A stretch of 44,801 nucleotides of DNA from Methanomassiliicoccaceae archaeon (GTDB lineage Archaea; Thermoplasmatota; Thermoplasmata; Methanomassiliicoccales; Methanomethylophilaceae). Below are positions 16,258 through 22,943 of the stretch, piece after piece. The DNA lies in assembly GCA_003550345.1 (NCBI GenBank), contig PUJZ01000096.1:1-44801 (forward strand). Direction: 5' to 3'. The notes under the pieces were generated by a model that saw only the letters and a list, made by a program, of their open reading frames with translations, was not told the origin of the DNA and made no database searches. A program made the position numbers and the translations under genes. How positions within the stretch are numbered: the first letter of the stretch is position 1; every line of letters begins with the position of its first letter.

Positions 16258-17855
16258 TCTGAAACACCTTTCTCTATCATTGAGTACTGGCGGTTGATCG
16301 CCTCGACGGTGGCGTCCACCGAGGTCTGCACTATGTCCGAGCCGATCCCTTTGCCCACGTAGAGCCTGCCCGTGCCGTTGCTGTCCCGGAGCAGCACCGT
16401 CACCTCGGCGAGCGAGTCGCTACCTCCGGTGATGGCGCTGAGACGGTACTCCTCGAGGACGAGGTTCTCGTCCACCGCGGCCCGCAGGGCGCGGAGGGAT
16501 GCGTCCACCGGGCCGACTCCCACCTGGGAGACGGTGTTGCTCTCGCCGTCTATCTCGATGGTGACGGTGGCGGTGGGGGTGATGCCCTTGCCGGTGAACA
16601 CGGCGAACTCCTTGAGCTTCACCCGTTGCTCGCGGTCCCCGCGCGACGCGATGTGGTCGGCGAGGGCGGTGAGCTCGGCGTCGTCCACCTGCTTGCCGCT
16701 CTCCGCCAGCTCCTTGATGCGGCTGACGATCTCCGGTATATGCTCCTCGGATATGTCCAGGCGGAGCTCCTTGAGCTTGTCGCGGACGCTGTGCGCCCCC
16801 GAATGCTTGCCCATGACGATCGCCCTGGACATTCCCACCAGCTCAGGGCCGAAGGCCTCATAGGTGGAGGCGTGGCCCATGACTCCGTGGACATGGATGC
16901 CGGACTCGTGGGCGAAGGCGTTGTTCCCCACGATGGCCTTGTTGTTCGGTATCGGATAGCCGGTGATGCGGGACACGGCCTTGCAGGTGCCCCCTATCTT
17001 GGACATGACCAGCGGCTCCACGCCGTAGAATGCCAACAGGTCCATGGCCACCTCCTCGAGGGCGGCGTTCCCCGCCCTCTCGCCGAGGCCGTTGACGCAT
17101 ACGTGCGCCTGTTTGGCGCCGGCCCTGATGGCGGTTATGGTGTTGGCCACCGCGAGGCCGAGGTCGTCGTGGCAGTGCACCGATATCGGCACCTTGGTGA
17201 CGGTGAGGAGCTCGCCTATGAGCATCTCCATCGCCTCAGGCGATATGACGCCCACCGTGTCCGGCACGTTGATCACGTCCACGCCGGCGTCCTGCACGGC
17301 GATGTGCATCTCCTTGAGGAACGATATGTCGGTGCGGGTGGCGTCCTCGCAGGAGAACTCCACCCGCACGCCATGGTCCTTGGCGTACTCTATCGCCGCC
17401 ACCGCCCTCTCCATGACCTGCTCCCGGGTCATCTTGAGCTTGTGCTCGAGATGTATGTCGGAGGTGGCGATGAAGGTGTGGACGTAGTCCACGCCGCAGG
17501 ACAGGGCCGCGTCTATGTCGGCGGTGTTCGAGCGGGCGAGGCCGCAGACCTCGGTGTCGAGGCCGAGGGCGGCAATGGCCTTGATGGCCTCGCGCTCCCC
17601 CTCGCTGGTGGCGGGGAACCCCGCCTCCACGACATGGACGCCAAGCTCATCCAGGAGCTCCGCTATGCGCAGCTTCTCCTGCATGGAGAGCGCCACGCCC
17701 GGCGTCTGCTCACCGTCGCGGAGGGTGGTGTCGAATATGCTCACCTCCCCCACCTTCCGTCCTTTGAGCGCCTGCTCGTTGAAGTGGCTGGTGTAGATGC
17801 TCCTACGGTCAGCCGCTTCGCGGGCGCTTTCACTACCGACTTGTCGTGCTTTCAA
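16254..17855 (-). CDS. leuA: 2-isopropylmalate synthase
   Basis: Condenses 2-ketoisovalerate with acetyl-CoA, the first leucine-specific step. A TIM barrel starts at about residue 40 (FDTTLRDGEQTPG), with HCHDDLGLAVANT and NGLGERAGNA. The C-terminal regulatory domain (about 400-520) supports LeuA or citramalate synthase over AksA, which lacks it. I start at TTG 17855 because GAGGTGG (17860-17866) lies four bases upstream. This gives an unusually long N-terminal extension of about 38 residues; an internal GTG nearer the barrel is possible. It leads leuACDB. Confidence 0.92.
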   Translation of the reverse strand: MKARQVGSESAREAADRRSIYTSHFNEQALKGRKVGEVSIFDTTLRDGEQTPGVALSMQEKLRIAELLDELGVHVVEAGFPATSEGEREAIKAIAALGLDTEVCGLARSNTADIDAALSCGVDYVHTFIATSDIHLEHKLKMTREQVMERAVAAIEYAKDHGVRVEFSCEDATRTDISFLKEMHIAVQDAGVDVINVPDTVGVISPEAMEMLIGELLTVTKVPISVHCHDDLGLAVANTITAIRAGAKQAHVCVNGLGERAGNAALEEVAMDLLAFYGVEPLVMSKIGGTCKAVSRITGYPIPNNKAIVGNNAFAHESGIHVHGVMGHASTYEAFGPELVGMSRAIVMGKHSGAHSVRDKLKELRLDISEEHIPEIVSRIKELAESGKQVDDAELTALADHIASRGDREQRVKLKEFAVFTGKGITPTATVTIEIDGESNTVSQVGVGPVDASLRALRAAVDENLVLEEYRLSAITGGSDSLAEVTVLLRDSNGTGRLYVGKGIGSDIVQTSVDATVEAINRQYSMIEKGVSE

Positions 17856-17926
17856 AGAACCACCTCAAGCCACTTTGATGAAGCGATGACGCTACGATGC
17901 TCATAGAAGCAGAATGTCAGGGACAT
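17852..17926 (-). CDS. Candidate 24-residue leader ORF coupled to leuA
   Basis: ATG 17926 to TGA 17852-17854, starting MSLTFCFYEH and ending SKWLEVVL. Its stop overlaps the leuA TTG start in a TTGA junction, and the leuA Shine-Dalgarno lies inside its last codons. Translation of it could deliver ribosomes to the weak TTG start. It overlaps the other leader ORF in a different frame, so at most one may be used at a time. Confidence 0.28.
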   Translation of the reverse strand: MSLTFCFYEHRSVIASSKWLEVVL

Positions 17927-17942
17927 CGTGGACGTCGACCAT
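17901..17942 (-). CDS. Candidate 13-residue leucine-operon leader peptide
   Basis: The first ATG (17942) after the RNA start predicted from the leuA TATA reads MVDVHDVPDILLL and then TGA. Seven of 13 residues are branched-chain amino acids (three Val, one Ile, three consecutive Leu), which recalls bacterial leu leader peptides. Classical attenuation is not an established archaeal mechanism, and a peptide this short could be chance. Confidence 0.3.
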   Translation of the reverse strand: MVDVHDVPDILLL

Positions 17943-17981
17943 GGTACTTCCTCGAAGTGGATGGGGGAAGATAATTTGTAA

Positions 17982-17991
17982 CCATATATAA
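17982..17991 (-). promoter_or_regulatory. TATA element for leuA
   Basis: Minus-strand TTATATATGG. The predicted start near 17960 gives a leader of about 105 bases before TTG 17855, long for this genome, and both candidate leader ORFs lie in it. Confidence 0.6.
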
Positions 17992-18019
17992 GTGTGTTGT
18001 AAGCAAAGGCGCGCAGGTG

Positions 18020-18093
18020 AAAAAATTGTCGCGGGGCGGCGGCCTCACGTGGAGGCATTAGGTCGTTATGGAGCGCCGCCGCCCCGCGCCTAG
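18020..18093 (-). ncRNA. Candidate small hairpin RNA or attenuator upstream of leuA
   Basis: A minus-strand RNA starting near 18093, as predicted by the TATA element at 18115-18124, would almost at once form a perfect 14-base-pair stem: arms 18075-18088 and 18030-18043, loop 31 bases. It would end in ACAAUUUUUU (18029-18020), a terminator-like U-run. A 5-base-pair hairpin (18042-18056) overlaps the 3' arm by two bases. This may be a free small RNA of about 70 bases or a conditional terminator before leuA. No known RNA family is recognised. Confidence 0.4.
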
Positions 18094-18114
18094 ATGCCGT
18101 AGGGATTGCTGGTA

Positions 18115-18124
18115 CTTAATATTT
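18115..18124 (-). promoter_or_regulatory. TATA element for the candidate hairpin RNA
   Basis: Minus-strand AAATATTAAG overlaps the left edge of the 18-base dyad. The predicted start site is about five bases before the 14-base-pair stem. The element is nearly symmetric and could also serve the plus strand. Confidence 0.4.
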
Positions 18125-18138
18125 AGGGTTACCTAAAT
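18121..18138. promoter_or_regulatory. 18-base palindromic candidate operator
   Basis: ATTTAGGGTTACCTAAAT: 7+7 perfect inverted repeat with a four-base centre. The TTAGG-N4-CCTAA form and spacing resemble binding sites of DtxR/IdeR-type metal regulators; that is resemblance only. It overlaps the TATA element, where a bound repressor would block initiation. Confidence 0.5.
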
Positions 18139-18191
18139 TCATATTGCCCTCAATCCCGGCAACGCTAGTCATTACTTAAAATCGAAGTTGT

Positions 18192-18199
18192 ACTTAAAA
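18192..18199 (+). promoter_or_regulatory. TATA-like element for the ppa leader
   Basis: ACTTAAAA, with a second identical copy at 18174-18181. A start near 18220 would give ppa a leader of about 215 bases. Confidence 0.35.
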
Positions 18200-18256
18200 G
18201 TTAGTAGTTATTGCGAAAATGATGAGGACATATTAGAAGCGAATGGTTCAATGATC

Positions 18257-18424
18257 TTGCTAGTGCATCCTGGGTGTGCCCATGTAACAGCCACTAGGCA
18301 ATTGGTATCCGTCCTTGCGCGCCCTCCTTCAAGCGCGTGGGCGGGCGCAATGTTCAATAACAGCGTCGTTCCATGCACTGCTATTGAGGCCGCCCGTCCC
18401 GGCGCGGAGGACGTAGGGGGCGGC
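18257..18424 (+). ncRNA. Candidate structured leader RNA of ppa: four hairpins in a row
   Basis: H1: 18257-18265 pairs with 18292-18301 (one bulge) and encloses TGGG-tgtg-CCCA (18271-18282). H2: 18315-18324 with 18339-18350 (two-base bulge). H3: 18354-18363 with 18378-18387 (one mismatch). H4: 18389-18395 with 18418-18424, and 18396-18399 with 18409-18412. Nearly all of 18257-18424 can pair, and the ppa Shine-Dalgarno (GAGGAG, from 18425) follows immediately. It could be a regulatory leader or a separate RNA. GC-rich DNA yields some stems by chance, so covariation would be needed to confirm it. Confidence 0.4.
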
Positions 18425-18437
18425 GAGGAGAGATCAC

Positions 18438-18974
18438 ATGGTGAACGATCATTGGAGAGACCTTCCAGCAGGGCCCGACGTCCCCCGGGTCGTATACGCG
18501 GTAATCGAGATACCAAAAGGCGGACGCAACAAGTTCGAGTACAGCAAGGAGTTCGGCACCTACGTGCTCAACCGTGTCCTGCACAGCCCCATGCACTATC
18601 CAGGCGAATACGGTTTCATCCCGCGGAGCTACTACGAGGACCATGACCCGCTGGACATAATCGTCCTCATGGAGGAGAAGACCTTCCCCGGCTGCATCAT
18701 CGAGGCCCGGCCGGTGGGACTGCTGATGATGGAGGACAGCGGCGAGCAGGACGATAAGATACTGGCGGTCCCCGCCAACGACCACCGTTACGACCACATC
18801 GAAGACATCGACGACGTTCCCGAGTACACCAAGACCGAGGTCCGCCACTTCTTCGCCACCTACAAGGACCTCGAGAAGGGTAAAGAGGTCGTCGTCAAGG
18901 GATGGAGGGACCGCGAGGCCGCGCTCGAGGCGGTAGATCACTCCGTGCGCCTCTACCAGGAGAAGTGCCTTTAG
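18438..18974 (+). CDS. ppa: Inorganic pyrophosphatase (soluble, class I)
   Basis: Hydrolyses pyrophosphate and so drives biosynthetic reactions. The 178-residue class I fold shows EIPKGGRNKFEY, HYPGEYGFIP, and EDHDPLDIIVLM with the metal-binding aspartates, and a late KDLEKGKEVVVKGW. ATG 18438 follows GAGGAGAG with good spacing. Unlike most genes here, it is expected to have a long leader with a Shine-Dalgarno. The stop is TAG. Confidence 0.96.
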   Translation: MVNDHWRDLPAGPDVPRVVYAVIEIPKGGRNKFEYSKEFGTYVLNRVLHSPMHYPGEYGFIPRSYYEDHDPLDIIVLMEEKTFPGCIIEARPVGLLMMEDSGEQDDKILAVPANDHRYDHIEDIDDVPEYTKTEVRHFFATYKDLEKGKEVVVKGWRDREAALEAVDHSVRLYQEKCL

Positions 18975-18977
18975 GCC

Positions 18978-19601
18978 TCATACCCCGGGACGCCGCCCCC
19001 ATATTATCTTGTGCAGCTGCGGAAGCACCCGCGCTTCGATGCGGCGGTGGAGGACCTCCTCCGCCAAGGGCTCCAGGTCCATGCCGCCCACGGGGGAGAA
19101 GATGCATTCGCAACGGGGGGAGTGCTCCTCGATGACGCCGAGCGCGTGCTCCAGGTCCACCCCGTCGAATATCACGAACTTCAATTGGTCCTTGGGCTGA
19201 AGCCTCCCTATGTTGCCCGTGTCCATGCTCTTGCTCTCCCCAGAGGAGGGGCATTTGATGTCCATGCTTATGAGCACACGGGGATGGGAGGGGATGACCG
19301 AGACGTCCAAGGACCCGTTGGTCTCCACCACCACCTCCTTGCCGCTCTCCAGCAACATGACGATCAGCTCGCTGAATCCCTCCTGCATGAGAGGCTCCCC
19401 CCCGGTGAGGCAGATGCGGCCGTAAGGCTCGCATCCCTGGAAGACCTCCTGCACTGACATGGCCTCCCCCTCGCCGGCGGCGTACCTGGTGTCGCACCAG
19501 CGGCAGTTGAGGTTGCAACCGGCGAGGCGGACGAAGAAGGTGGGCAGGCCTATCTGCTTGCCCTCGCCCTGCAGAGAATAGAACATCTCCACCACCCTCA
19601 T
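18978..19601 (-). CDS. queE: 7-carboxy-7-deazaguanine synthase (radical SAM)
   Basis: Makes the 7-deazaguanine core of preQ0, the archaeosine precursor. It starts MRVVEMFYSLQGEG, and the radical SAM cluster motif is C-x3-C-x2-C in GCNLNCRWCDT, with LTGGEPLMQ following (the SAM-binding GGE). About 207 residues is normal for compact archaeal QueE. ATG 19601 overlaps the queC stop by four bases, so a longer upstream reading is rejected. It is the last gene of mtxX-queD-queC-queE and runs convergently to ppa. Confidence 0.94.
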   Translation of the reverse strand: MRVVEMFYSLQGEGKQIGLPTFFVRLAGCNLNCRWCDTRYAAGEGEAMSVQEVFQGCEPYGRICLTGGEPLMQEGFSELIVMLLESGKEVVVETNGSLDVSVIPSHPRVLISMDIKCPSSGESKSMDTGNIGRLQPKDQLKFVIFDGVDLEHALGVIEEHSPRCECIFSPVGGMDLEPLAEEVLHRRIEARVLPQLHKIIWGRRPGV

Positions 19602-20278
19602 CCTTCCACCTCGTAGTCCAGACCGTCCTCCTCCCCCGCTTCGGCGAAGCCTTTGAGCCTGAGGAGGCAGGAATCGCAGGTCCCGCAGGCCTTCCCGCCT
19701 CCGCGGTAGCAGGACCATGTCTTCTCCAGCGGAGCGCCGAGCCTTCTGCCCTCGGCGACTATCTCCGCCTTGCTCAGGAAGAGTATGGGCGTCTCGATTG
19801 ATATAGGTCTTCCCTCGCTGCCCGTCCTGGTGCCGAGCGCCAGCATGTCCTCGAAGGCCTGGAAGAAATCGGCCCGGCAATCGGGATAGCCGGAATAGTC
19901 CACCGAGTTGGCGCCGATGTGCACCGATCCTCCGCCTATGCTCTCGCATAGCGCGGCGGCGACGCTCATCAGTATTATGTTGCGCCCCGGTACGTAGGTG
20001 CTGGGGATGGAGGACTCCATCTCCTCCTCGCTGCGGCCCGACGGTATCTCCTCCTCCTCTCGCACCAGTGAGCTCAGCAGATAGGAGAGGTCGAGGTCGA
20101 CGATGCGGTGCTCGACCTGGTAGTGCTCCGCCACCGCCGCCGCCGATTCCAGCTCGCGGGAGTGCCTCTGCCCGTAGCGGAAGCTGAGCGCCAACGGCCG
20201 CCTGCCCTCCTCCAGGGCCATGGCCAGCACCACCGTCGAATCCAGACCTCCCGAGAGCAGGACCACCGAGTCTGCCAT
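19598..20278 (-). CDS. queC: 7-cyano-7-deazaguanine (preQ0) synthase
   Basis: Converts carboxy-deazaguanine to preQ0 with ATP and ammonia. The N-terminal PP-loop is LLSGGLDSTVVLA; STYVPGRNIILMS is conserved in the family. Near the C-terminus CYRGGGKACGTCDSCLLR carries the zinc-binding cysteines. Length 226 is normal. It abuts queD directly and overlaps queE by four bases. In archaea preQ0 is inserted in the tRNA D-loop and made into archaeosine. Confidence 0.95.
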   Translation of the reverse strand: MADSVVLLSGGLDSTVVLAMALEEGRRPLALSFRYGQRHSRELESAAAVAEHYQVEHRIVDLDLSYLLSSLVREEEEIPSGRSEEEMESSIPSTYVPGRNIILMSVAAALCESIGGGSVHIGANSVDYSGYPDCRADFFQAFEDMLALGTRTGSEGRPISIETPILFLSKAEIVAEGRRLGAPLEKTWSCYRGGGKACGTCDSCLLRLKGFAEAGEEDGLDYEVEG

Positions 20279-20749
20279 TCAGACCCTCCTCGATGCCCAG
20301 GCCGTCTGACCCCTCTCCTCGTCGAGGCCCAGGTGCAGGGCGATCACCGTCGGGGGGACCTCCACTTCCGCCAACAGGGCGTCCAGCATCATGGCGGCCA
20401 TCTCCTCGGCGGTGGTGTGCTCCACATCGAGGATCACGACGTCGTCGGTGGGGAAGACGTAGCGCCTGCCCCTGCTGACGACCTCGGTCTCCTCACCCAC
20501 GGAGACCTCCACATCCTCGGAGTTGCCGGGGAGCAGCACGCGATGGTCGAAGGAGTCCACCATCCTCTTCATCGCCTTCTTCAGGACCACGAAGTCCATG
20601 ACCATGCCGTCGGGGCCGAGGCCCCCCTCCACCGCCAGCCGCACTATGTACGAGTGGCCGTGGAGACGGGAGCATTTCTCATGTCCTGCGATGAAATGGC
20701 ACGCCGAGAACCTGATGCCCGAGTGCGCTCCGTCCACCTCTATCCTCAT
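20279..20749 (-). CDS. queD: 6-carboxytetrahydropterin synthase (QueD/PTPS family)
   Basis: A 156-residue PTPS-fold enzyme that turns dihydroneopterin triphosphate into carboxytetrahydropterin for queE. Zinc histidines and the active-site region are in FSACHFIAGHEKCSRLHGHSY, with DFVVLKKAMK and FDHRVLLPG following; VEHTTAEEMA near the C-terminus holds the conserved His-Thr pair. Its ATG overlaps the mtxX stop (ATGA). Some archaeal PTPS proteins act in tetrahydropterin synthesis; the queC/queE neighbours favour the deazapurine role. Confidence 0.93.
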   Translation of the reverse strand: MRIEVDGAHSGIRFSACHFIAGHEKCSRLHGHSYIVRLAVEGGLGPDGMVMDFVVLKKAMKRMVDSFDHRVLLPGNSEDVEVSVGEETEVVSRGRRYVFPTDDVVILDVEHTTAEEMAAMMLDALLAEVEVPPTVIALHLGLDEERGQTAWASRRV

Positions 20750-21501
20750 CTCTCAGCCTCCGTCGCCAACCTCTGCGCCAAGGCGATGGAGTCGCTGTAG
20801 TCCTCCTTCGCCCTGGACGTGTCTATGAATATCCTCTGCATGTTCACCACCGGGGCGCCCAATGCCTTGGCCCCGCCAAGGAAGTGCAGGGCCCGGAACA
20901 ATATGTTCCCGATGATCCCGTCGGGCGCGATTATAACGTCATGGTCCTCGAGGGCGGACTCTATCGTTATCTGCACATGCGACGCCTCCACCCCCTGCCC
21001 CCGCAACGCATCGCGGATCAGCAACGCCTCGTCCATGCTGCGGTCCACGGCTCCGCTCCTGCCGCGGTCCGACTCCCTCCCGCAGGACATCAGGCCCACC
21101 TTCCCCCTGCCGCCCAGTGAGCGCATGAGGCTGTGCCCCGCCAGGGCCATGGCCTCCTTCTCCGCGGGGGAGCGTCCTTCGTCGATGCCCACCGGCCCCA
21201 GCAGGAAGAGCCCGCCTCTGATGGGCTCTATCAGTGCCATTCGCTGCGTCGACTCCAGGGAGAATGTGTCCTTGAGGCATGACATCGCCTCGTTTGAGGG
21301 CAGCTCCCCCCGGACGGCAGCATCGATTTTCCCGTCGCGCAGGTCAATGCACATGCTCTTGGCGTCATGGTAAGCCACCAGCTCGACCGGCGCTGGGCTG
21401 CCGGCGGCGCTGCCTGCCTTGTCCGAGCCTTGGCGGAGGCCGATGCCGATGCGAAGCCTCCTACTCACGCCGCCGGCGAGGGCGGCCTCCGAGCTGAGCA
21501 T
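20746..21501 (-). CDS. mtxX: Methanogenesis marker protein 4 (MtxX)
   Basis: About 251 residues, matching the MtxX/methanogenesis marker 4 family, which is largely confined to methanogens and is distantly like phosphate acyl/butyryl transferases. Recognisable segments are DGKIDAAVRG, PIRGGLFLLGPVGIDEG, KVGLMSCGR and APDGIIGNILFRALHFLGGAKALGAPV. The biochemical role is not established. The TATA at 21521-21532 is 27 bases before the ATG, so the mRNA is probably leaderless. It leads the operon with queD-queC-queE, which is notable: it couples a methanogenesis-linked gene to archaeosine synthesis. Confidence 0.85.
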   Translation of the reverse strand: MLSSEAALAGGVSRRLRIGIGLRQGSDKAGSAAGSPAPVELVAYHDAKSMCIDLRDGKIDAAVRGELPSNEAMSCLKDTFSLESTQRMALIEPIRGGLFLLGPVGIDEGRSPAEKEAMALAGHSLMRSLGGRGKVGLMSCGRESDRGRSGAVDRSMDEALLIRDALRGQGVEASHVQITIESALEDHDVIIAPDGIIGNILFRALHFLGGAKALGAPVVNMQRIFIDTSRAKEDYSDSIALAQRLATEAER

Positions 21502-21520
21502 CGGTGGGTAATCGACTGCG

Positions 21521-21532
21521 AATATCTATAAC
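21521..21532 (-). promoter_or_regulatory. TATA element for mtxX-queDCE
   Basis: Minus-strand GTTATAGATATT centred about 27 bases before ATG 21501. Confidence 0.55.
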
Positions 21533-21547
21533 TGATGTGCGACGAGG

Positions 21548-21651
21548 GGGCGGAGACCATGATTTACGGCGTTCGTCGAACGGAGGGACGACATCTGCGG
21601 CCTCCGCCCTCCGCCCGCCTATAGTAACACGATGATATAATCCTTGTTACT
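21548..21651. promoter_or_regulatory. Inverted repeats around a TATA-like box, plus a hairpin, upstream of mtxX
   Basis: AGTAACA (21623-21629) and TGTTACT (21645-21651) form a perfect 7-base inverted repeat around the TATA-like GATATAA (21634-21640). Downstream on the minus strand, 21602-21609 can pair with 21548-21555 (8 base pairs) around an inner GTTCG-t-CGAAC (21571-21581). This resembles the arrangement upstream of leuA but has no U-run. Confidence 0.35.
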
Positions 21652-21663
21652 TAATGCGGCCGT

Positions 21664-22035
21664 TCAGGGGCTGATGGCGCGGATCGTCCTCAGCCTCAGG
21701 GCCCGGGCGGCGGGGTAACCGAAGGCGATGCTGGCCACCAGGACCGCGGATATCGCTTGGAATATGGCCTTGGCCTCGCTCTCGAAGTCGAGGTAGTACA
21801 GGGACAGCAGTATGAGGGAGAGAGAGGTGGCCGCCTCGATGAATGCTTGGTCAAGACCCTTCAAGCGCTCTATGTCGTCCTCGGCGCCAGGCCGCTGCTC
21901 CCCTCCTTCCGTCCTCTTCAGGCCCACCCAGGCCTTGAAGCTGACCAATGCTATCTTGGGCACCGAGATGAAGAAGAGGAAGAAGGCGGCTATCATCACC
22001 AGCTGGGTCACCCATTCCATATCGACGAAGAACAT
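21664..22035 (-). CDS. Small membrane protein (123 aa), unknown function
   Basis: Three likely membrane segments: VTQLVMIAAFFLFFISVPKI (about 8-28), FIEAATSLSLILLSLYYLDF (about 68-88) and AIFQAISAVLVASIAFGYPA (about 93-113). A charged cytoplasmic loop lies between the first two. No family is recognised. I chose ATG 22035 because GGAGGG (22039-22044) lies just upstream and the TATA element at 22082-22090 leaves room for a leader. The ATG at 22086 lies inside that TATA and is rejected. It stands alone between the mtxX operon and the nadM operon, with its own promoter. Confidence 0.75.
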   Translation of the reverse strand: MFFVDMEWVTQLVMIAAFFLFFISVPKIALVSFKAWVGLKRTEGGEQRPGAEDDIERLKGLDQAFIEAATSLSLILLSLYYLDFESEAKAIFQAISAVLVASIAFGYPAARALRLRTIRAISP

Positions 22036-22081
22036 CTTCCCTCCTGCCTCTGCAGCGCGAGATTGCGGGAATGCTATATCA

Positions 22082-22090
22082 AACATATAG
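22082..22090 (-). promoter_or_regulatory. TATA element for the 123-aa membrane protein
   Basis: Minus-strand CTATATGTT. The predicted start near 22060 precedes the GGAGGG ribosome site and ATG 22035. Confidence 0.45.
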
Positions 22091-22193
22091 GTCCGTCGGG
22101 CCGCCCTTTGCGCTGCGGGGCCCTCTCCGCCACGGGGATAAGGCCACCTTCAGGGAGAGGAGGCGGACGGTCACGGCGGTCGATGCGGCCCCC

Positions 22194-22943
22194 TCAATCC
22201 CGTTGGCACACCGGGCAGGCCTCGGCCCGCTCCATCTCGACGGTCTCGAAGGAATAGTCTGCCAGGTCTATCAGGAGCATCTTCCCCGTTAGCGGCGGAA
22301 ACCGCTCCAGCAGCACACGGATCCCTTCCGAGGCCTGGATGGAGGCGACCACGCCGGCGGCGGGCCCGAAGACAGGGATGCGGTCCTGCCTGCCCTTGGG
22401 TAGCATGCAGCGCAGGCAGGCCGTGACCCCCGGTATGGAGGTGAATACCTGCCCCCGGGTGGCGTCGACCCCGGCATGCACCAGAGGCACCCCCGCATCA
22501 CGGCAGGCCTCGTTGAGGGCCAGGCGCGACTCGTTGTTGTCCAGGCAGTCGAACGCCAGGTCGTACAGCGTCCAATCCAGCAACGCATCCTGTATGGGGT
22601 GCGCCACCGGCTCCAGCTTCACCTCGGGGTTCACCTTGGCGAGGAAGGCGGCGGCGGCCAGGGCCTTCTGCCTGCCCACCGAGTCCCCGTAGATGAACTG
22701 GCGGTTGAGGTTGCTCATCTCCACCACATCGTCGTCTACCAGGGTGATGTGGCCGACGCCGGCGGCGGCGAGGTAGCTGCCCACCACCGAACCCAGGCCT
22801 CCGAGGCCCACCACCAGGACCTTGGACTCCGCCAGGCGCCGCTGTCCGGCCTCTCCCATCATCGACAGCGGCAGCTGGCGGGAGTACCGGGCGTGTCCGC
22901 CGCCTCCCGGGGTCCCGTAACCATGATAGTCCTGGCCGTTCAT
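22194..22943 (-). CDS. MoeB/ThiF/E1-like adenylating enzyme
   Basis: Activates the C-terminal glycine of a ubiquitin-like carrier (MoaD, ThiS or SAMP) by adenylation. The 249-residue Rossmann domain has VLVVGLGGLGSVVGSYLAAAG, DDDVVEMSNLNRQF and DCLDNNESR. Zinc cysteines are in CLRCML and the C-terminal CPVC. There is no rhodanese domain, so it is the short form. It is the last gene of nadM-pncC-moeB, abutting pncC. Which carrier it serves (molybdopterin, thiamine or tRNA thiolation) cannot be told from sequence. Confidence 0.9.
   Translation of the reverse strand: MNGQDYHGYGTPGGGGHARYSRQLPLSMMGEAGQRRLAESKVLVVGLGGLGSVVGSYLAAAGVGHITLVDDDVVEMSNLNRQFIYGDSVGRQKALAAAAFLAKVNPEVKLEPVAHPIQDALLDWTLYDLAFDCLDNNESRLALNEACRDAGVPLVHAGVDATRGQVFTSIPGVTACLRCMLPKGRQDRIPVFGPAAGVVASIQASEGIRVLLERFPPLTGKMLLIDLADYSFETVEMERAEACPVCQRD

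Larger units (their letters stand above)
17943..18437. other. Long gene-free region between leuA and ppa
   Basis: No convincing protein gene on either strand; longer open frames here have poor codon character. Contents, left to right: leuA TATA (17982-17991), an A/T run (18020-18025), a 14-base-pair inverted repeat (18030-18088), an 18-base dyad over a TATA element (18115-18138), two ACTTAAAA elements (18174-18181 and 18192-18199), and four consecutive hairpins (18257-18424) ending at the ppa Shine-Dalgarno. The middle part is AT-rich and the hairpins GC-rich. Confidence 0.7.

Noticed and set aside
17852-18058. 68-codon frame upstream of leuA as a real protein
   Set aside because: Its upstream half runs through the 14-base-pair inverted repeat and the leuA TATA element. 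Only its last 24 codons lie in the predicted transcript and are kept as a candidate leader ORF.
18219-18225. ATGATGA resembling a C box, suggesting a C/D guide RNA
   Set aside because: No D box (CTGA) or D'/C' pair at suitable spacing was found downstream.
18188-18646. 152-codon frame running from the intergenic region into ppa
   Set aside because: The part before ppa has no recognisable protein character and coincides with the hairpin region; the rest is an alternative frame of ppa.
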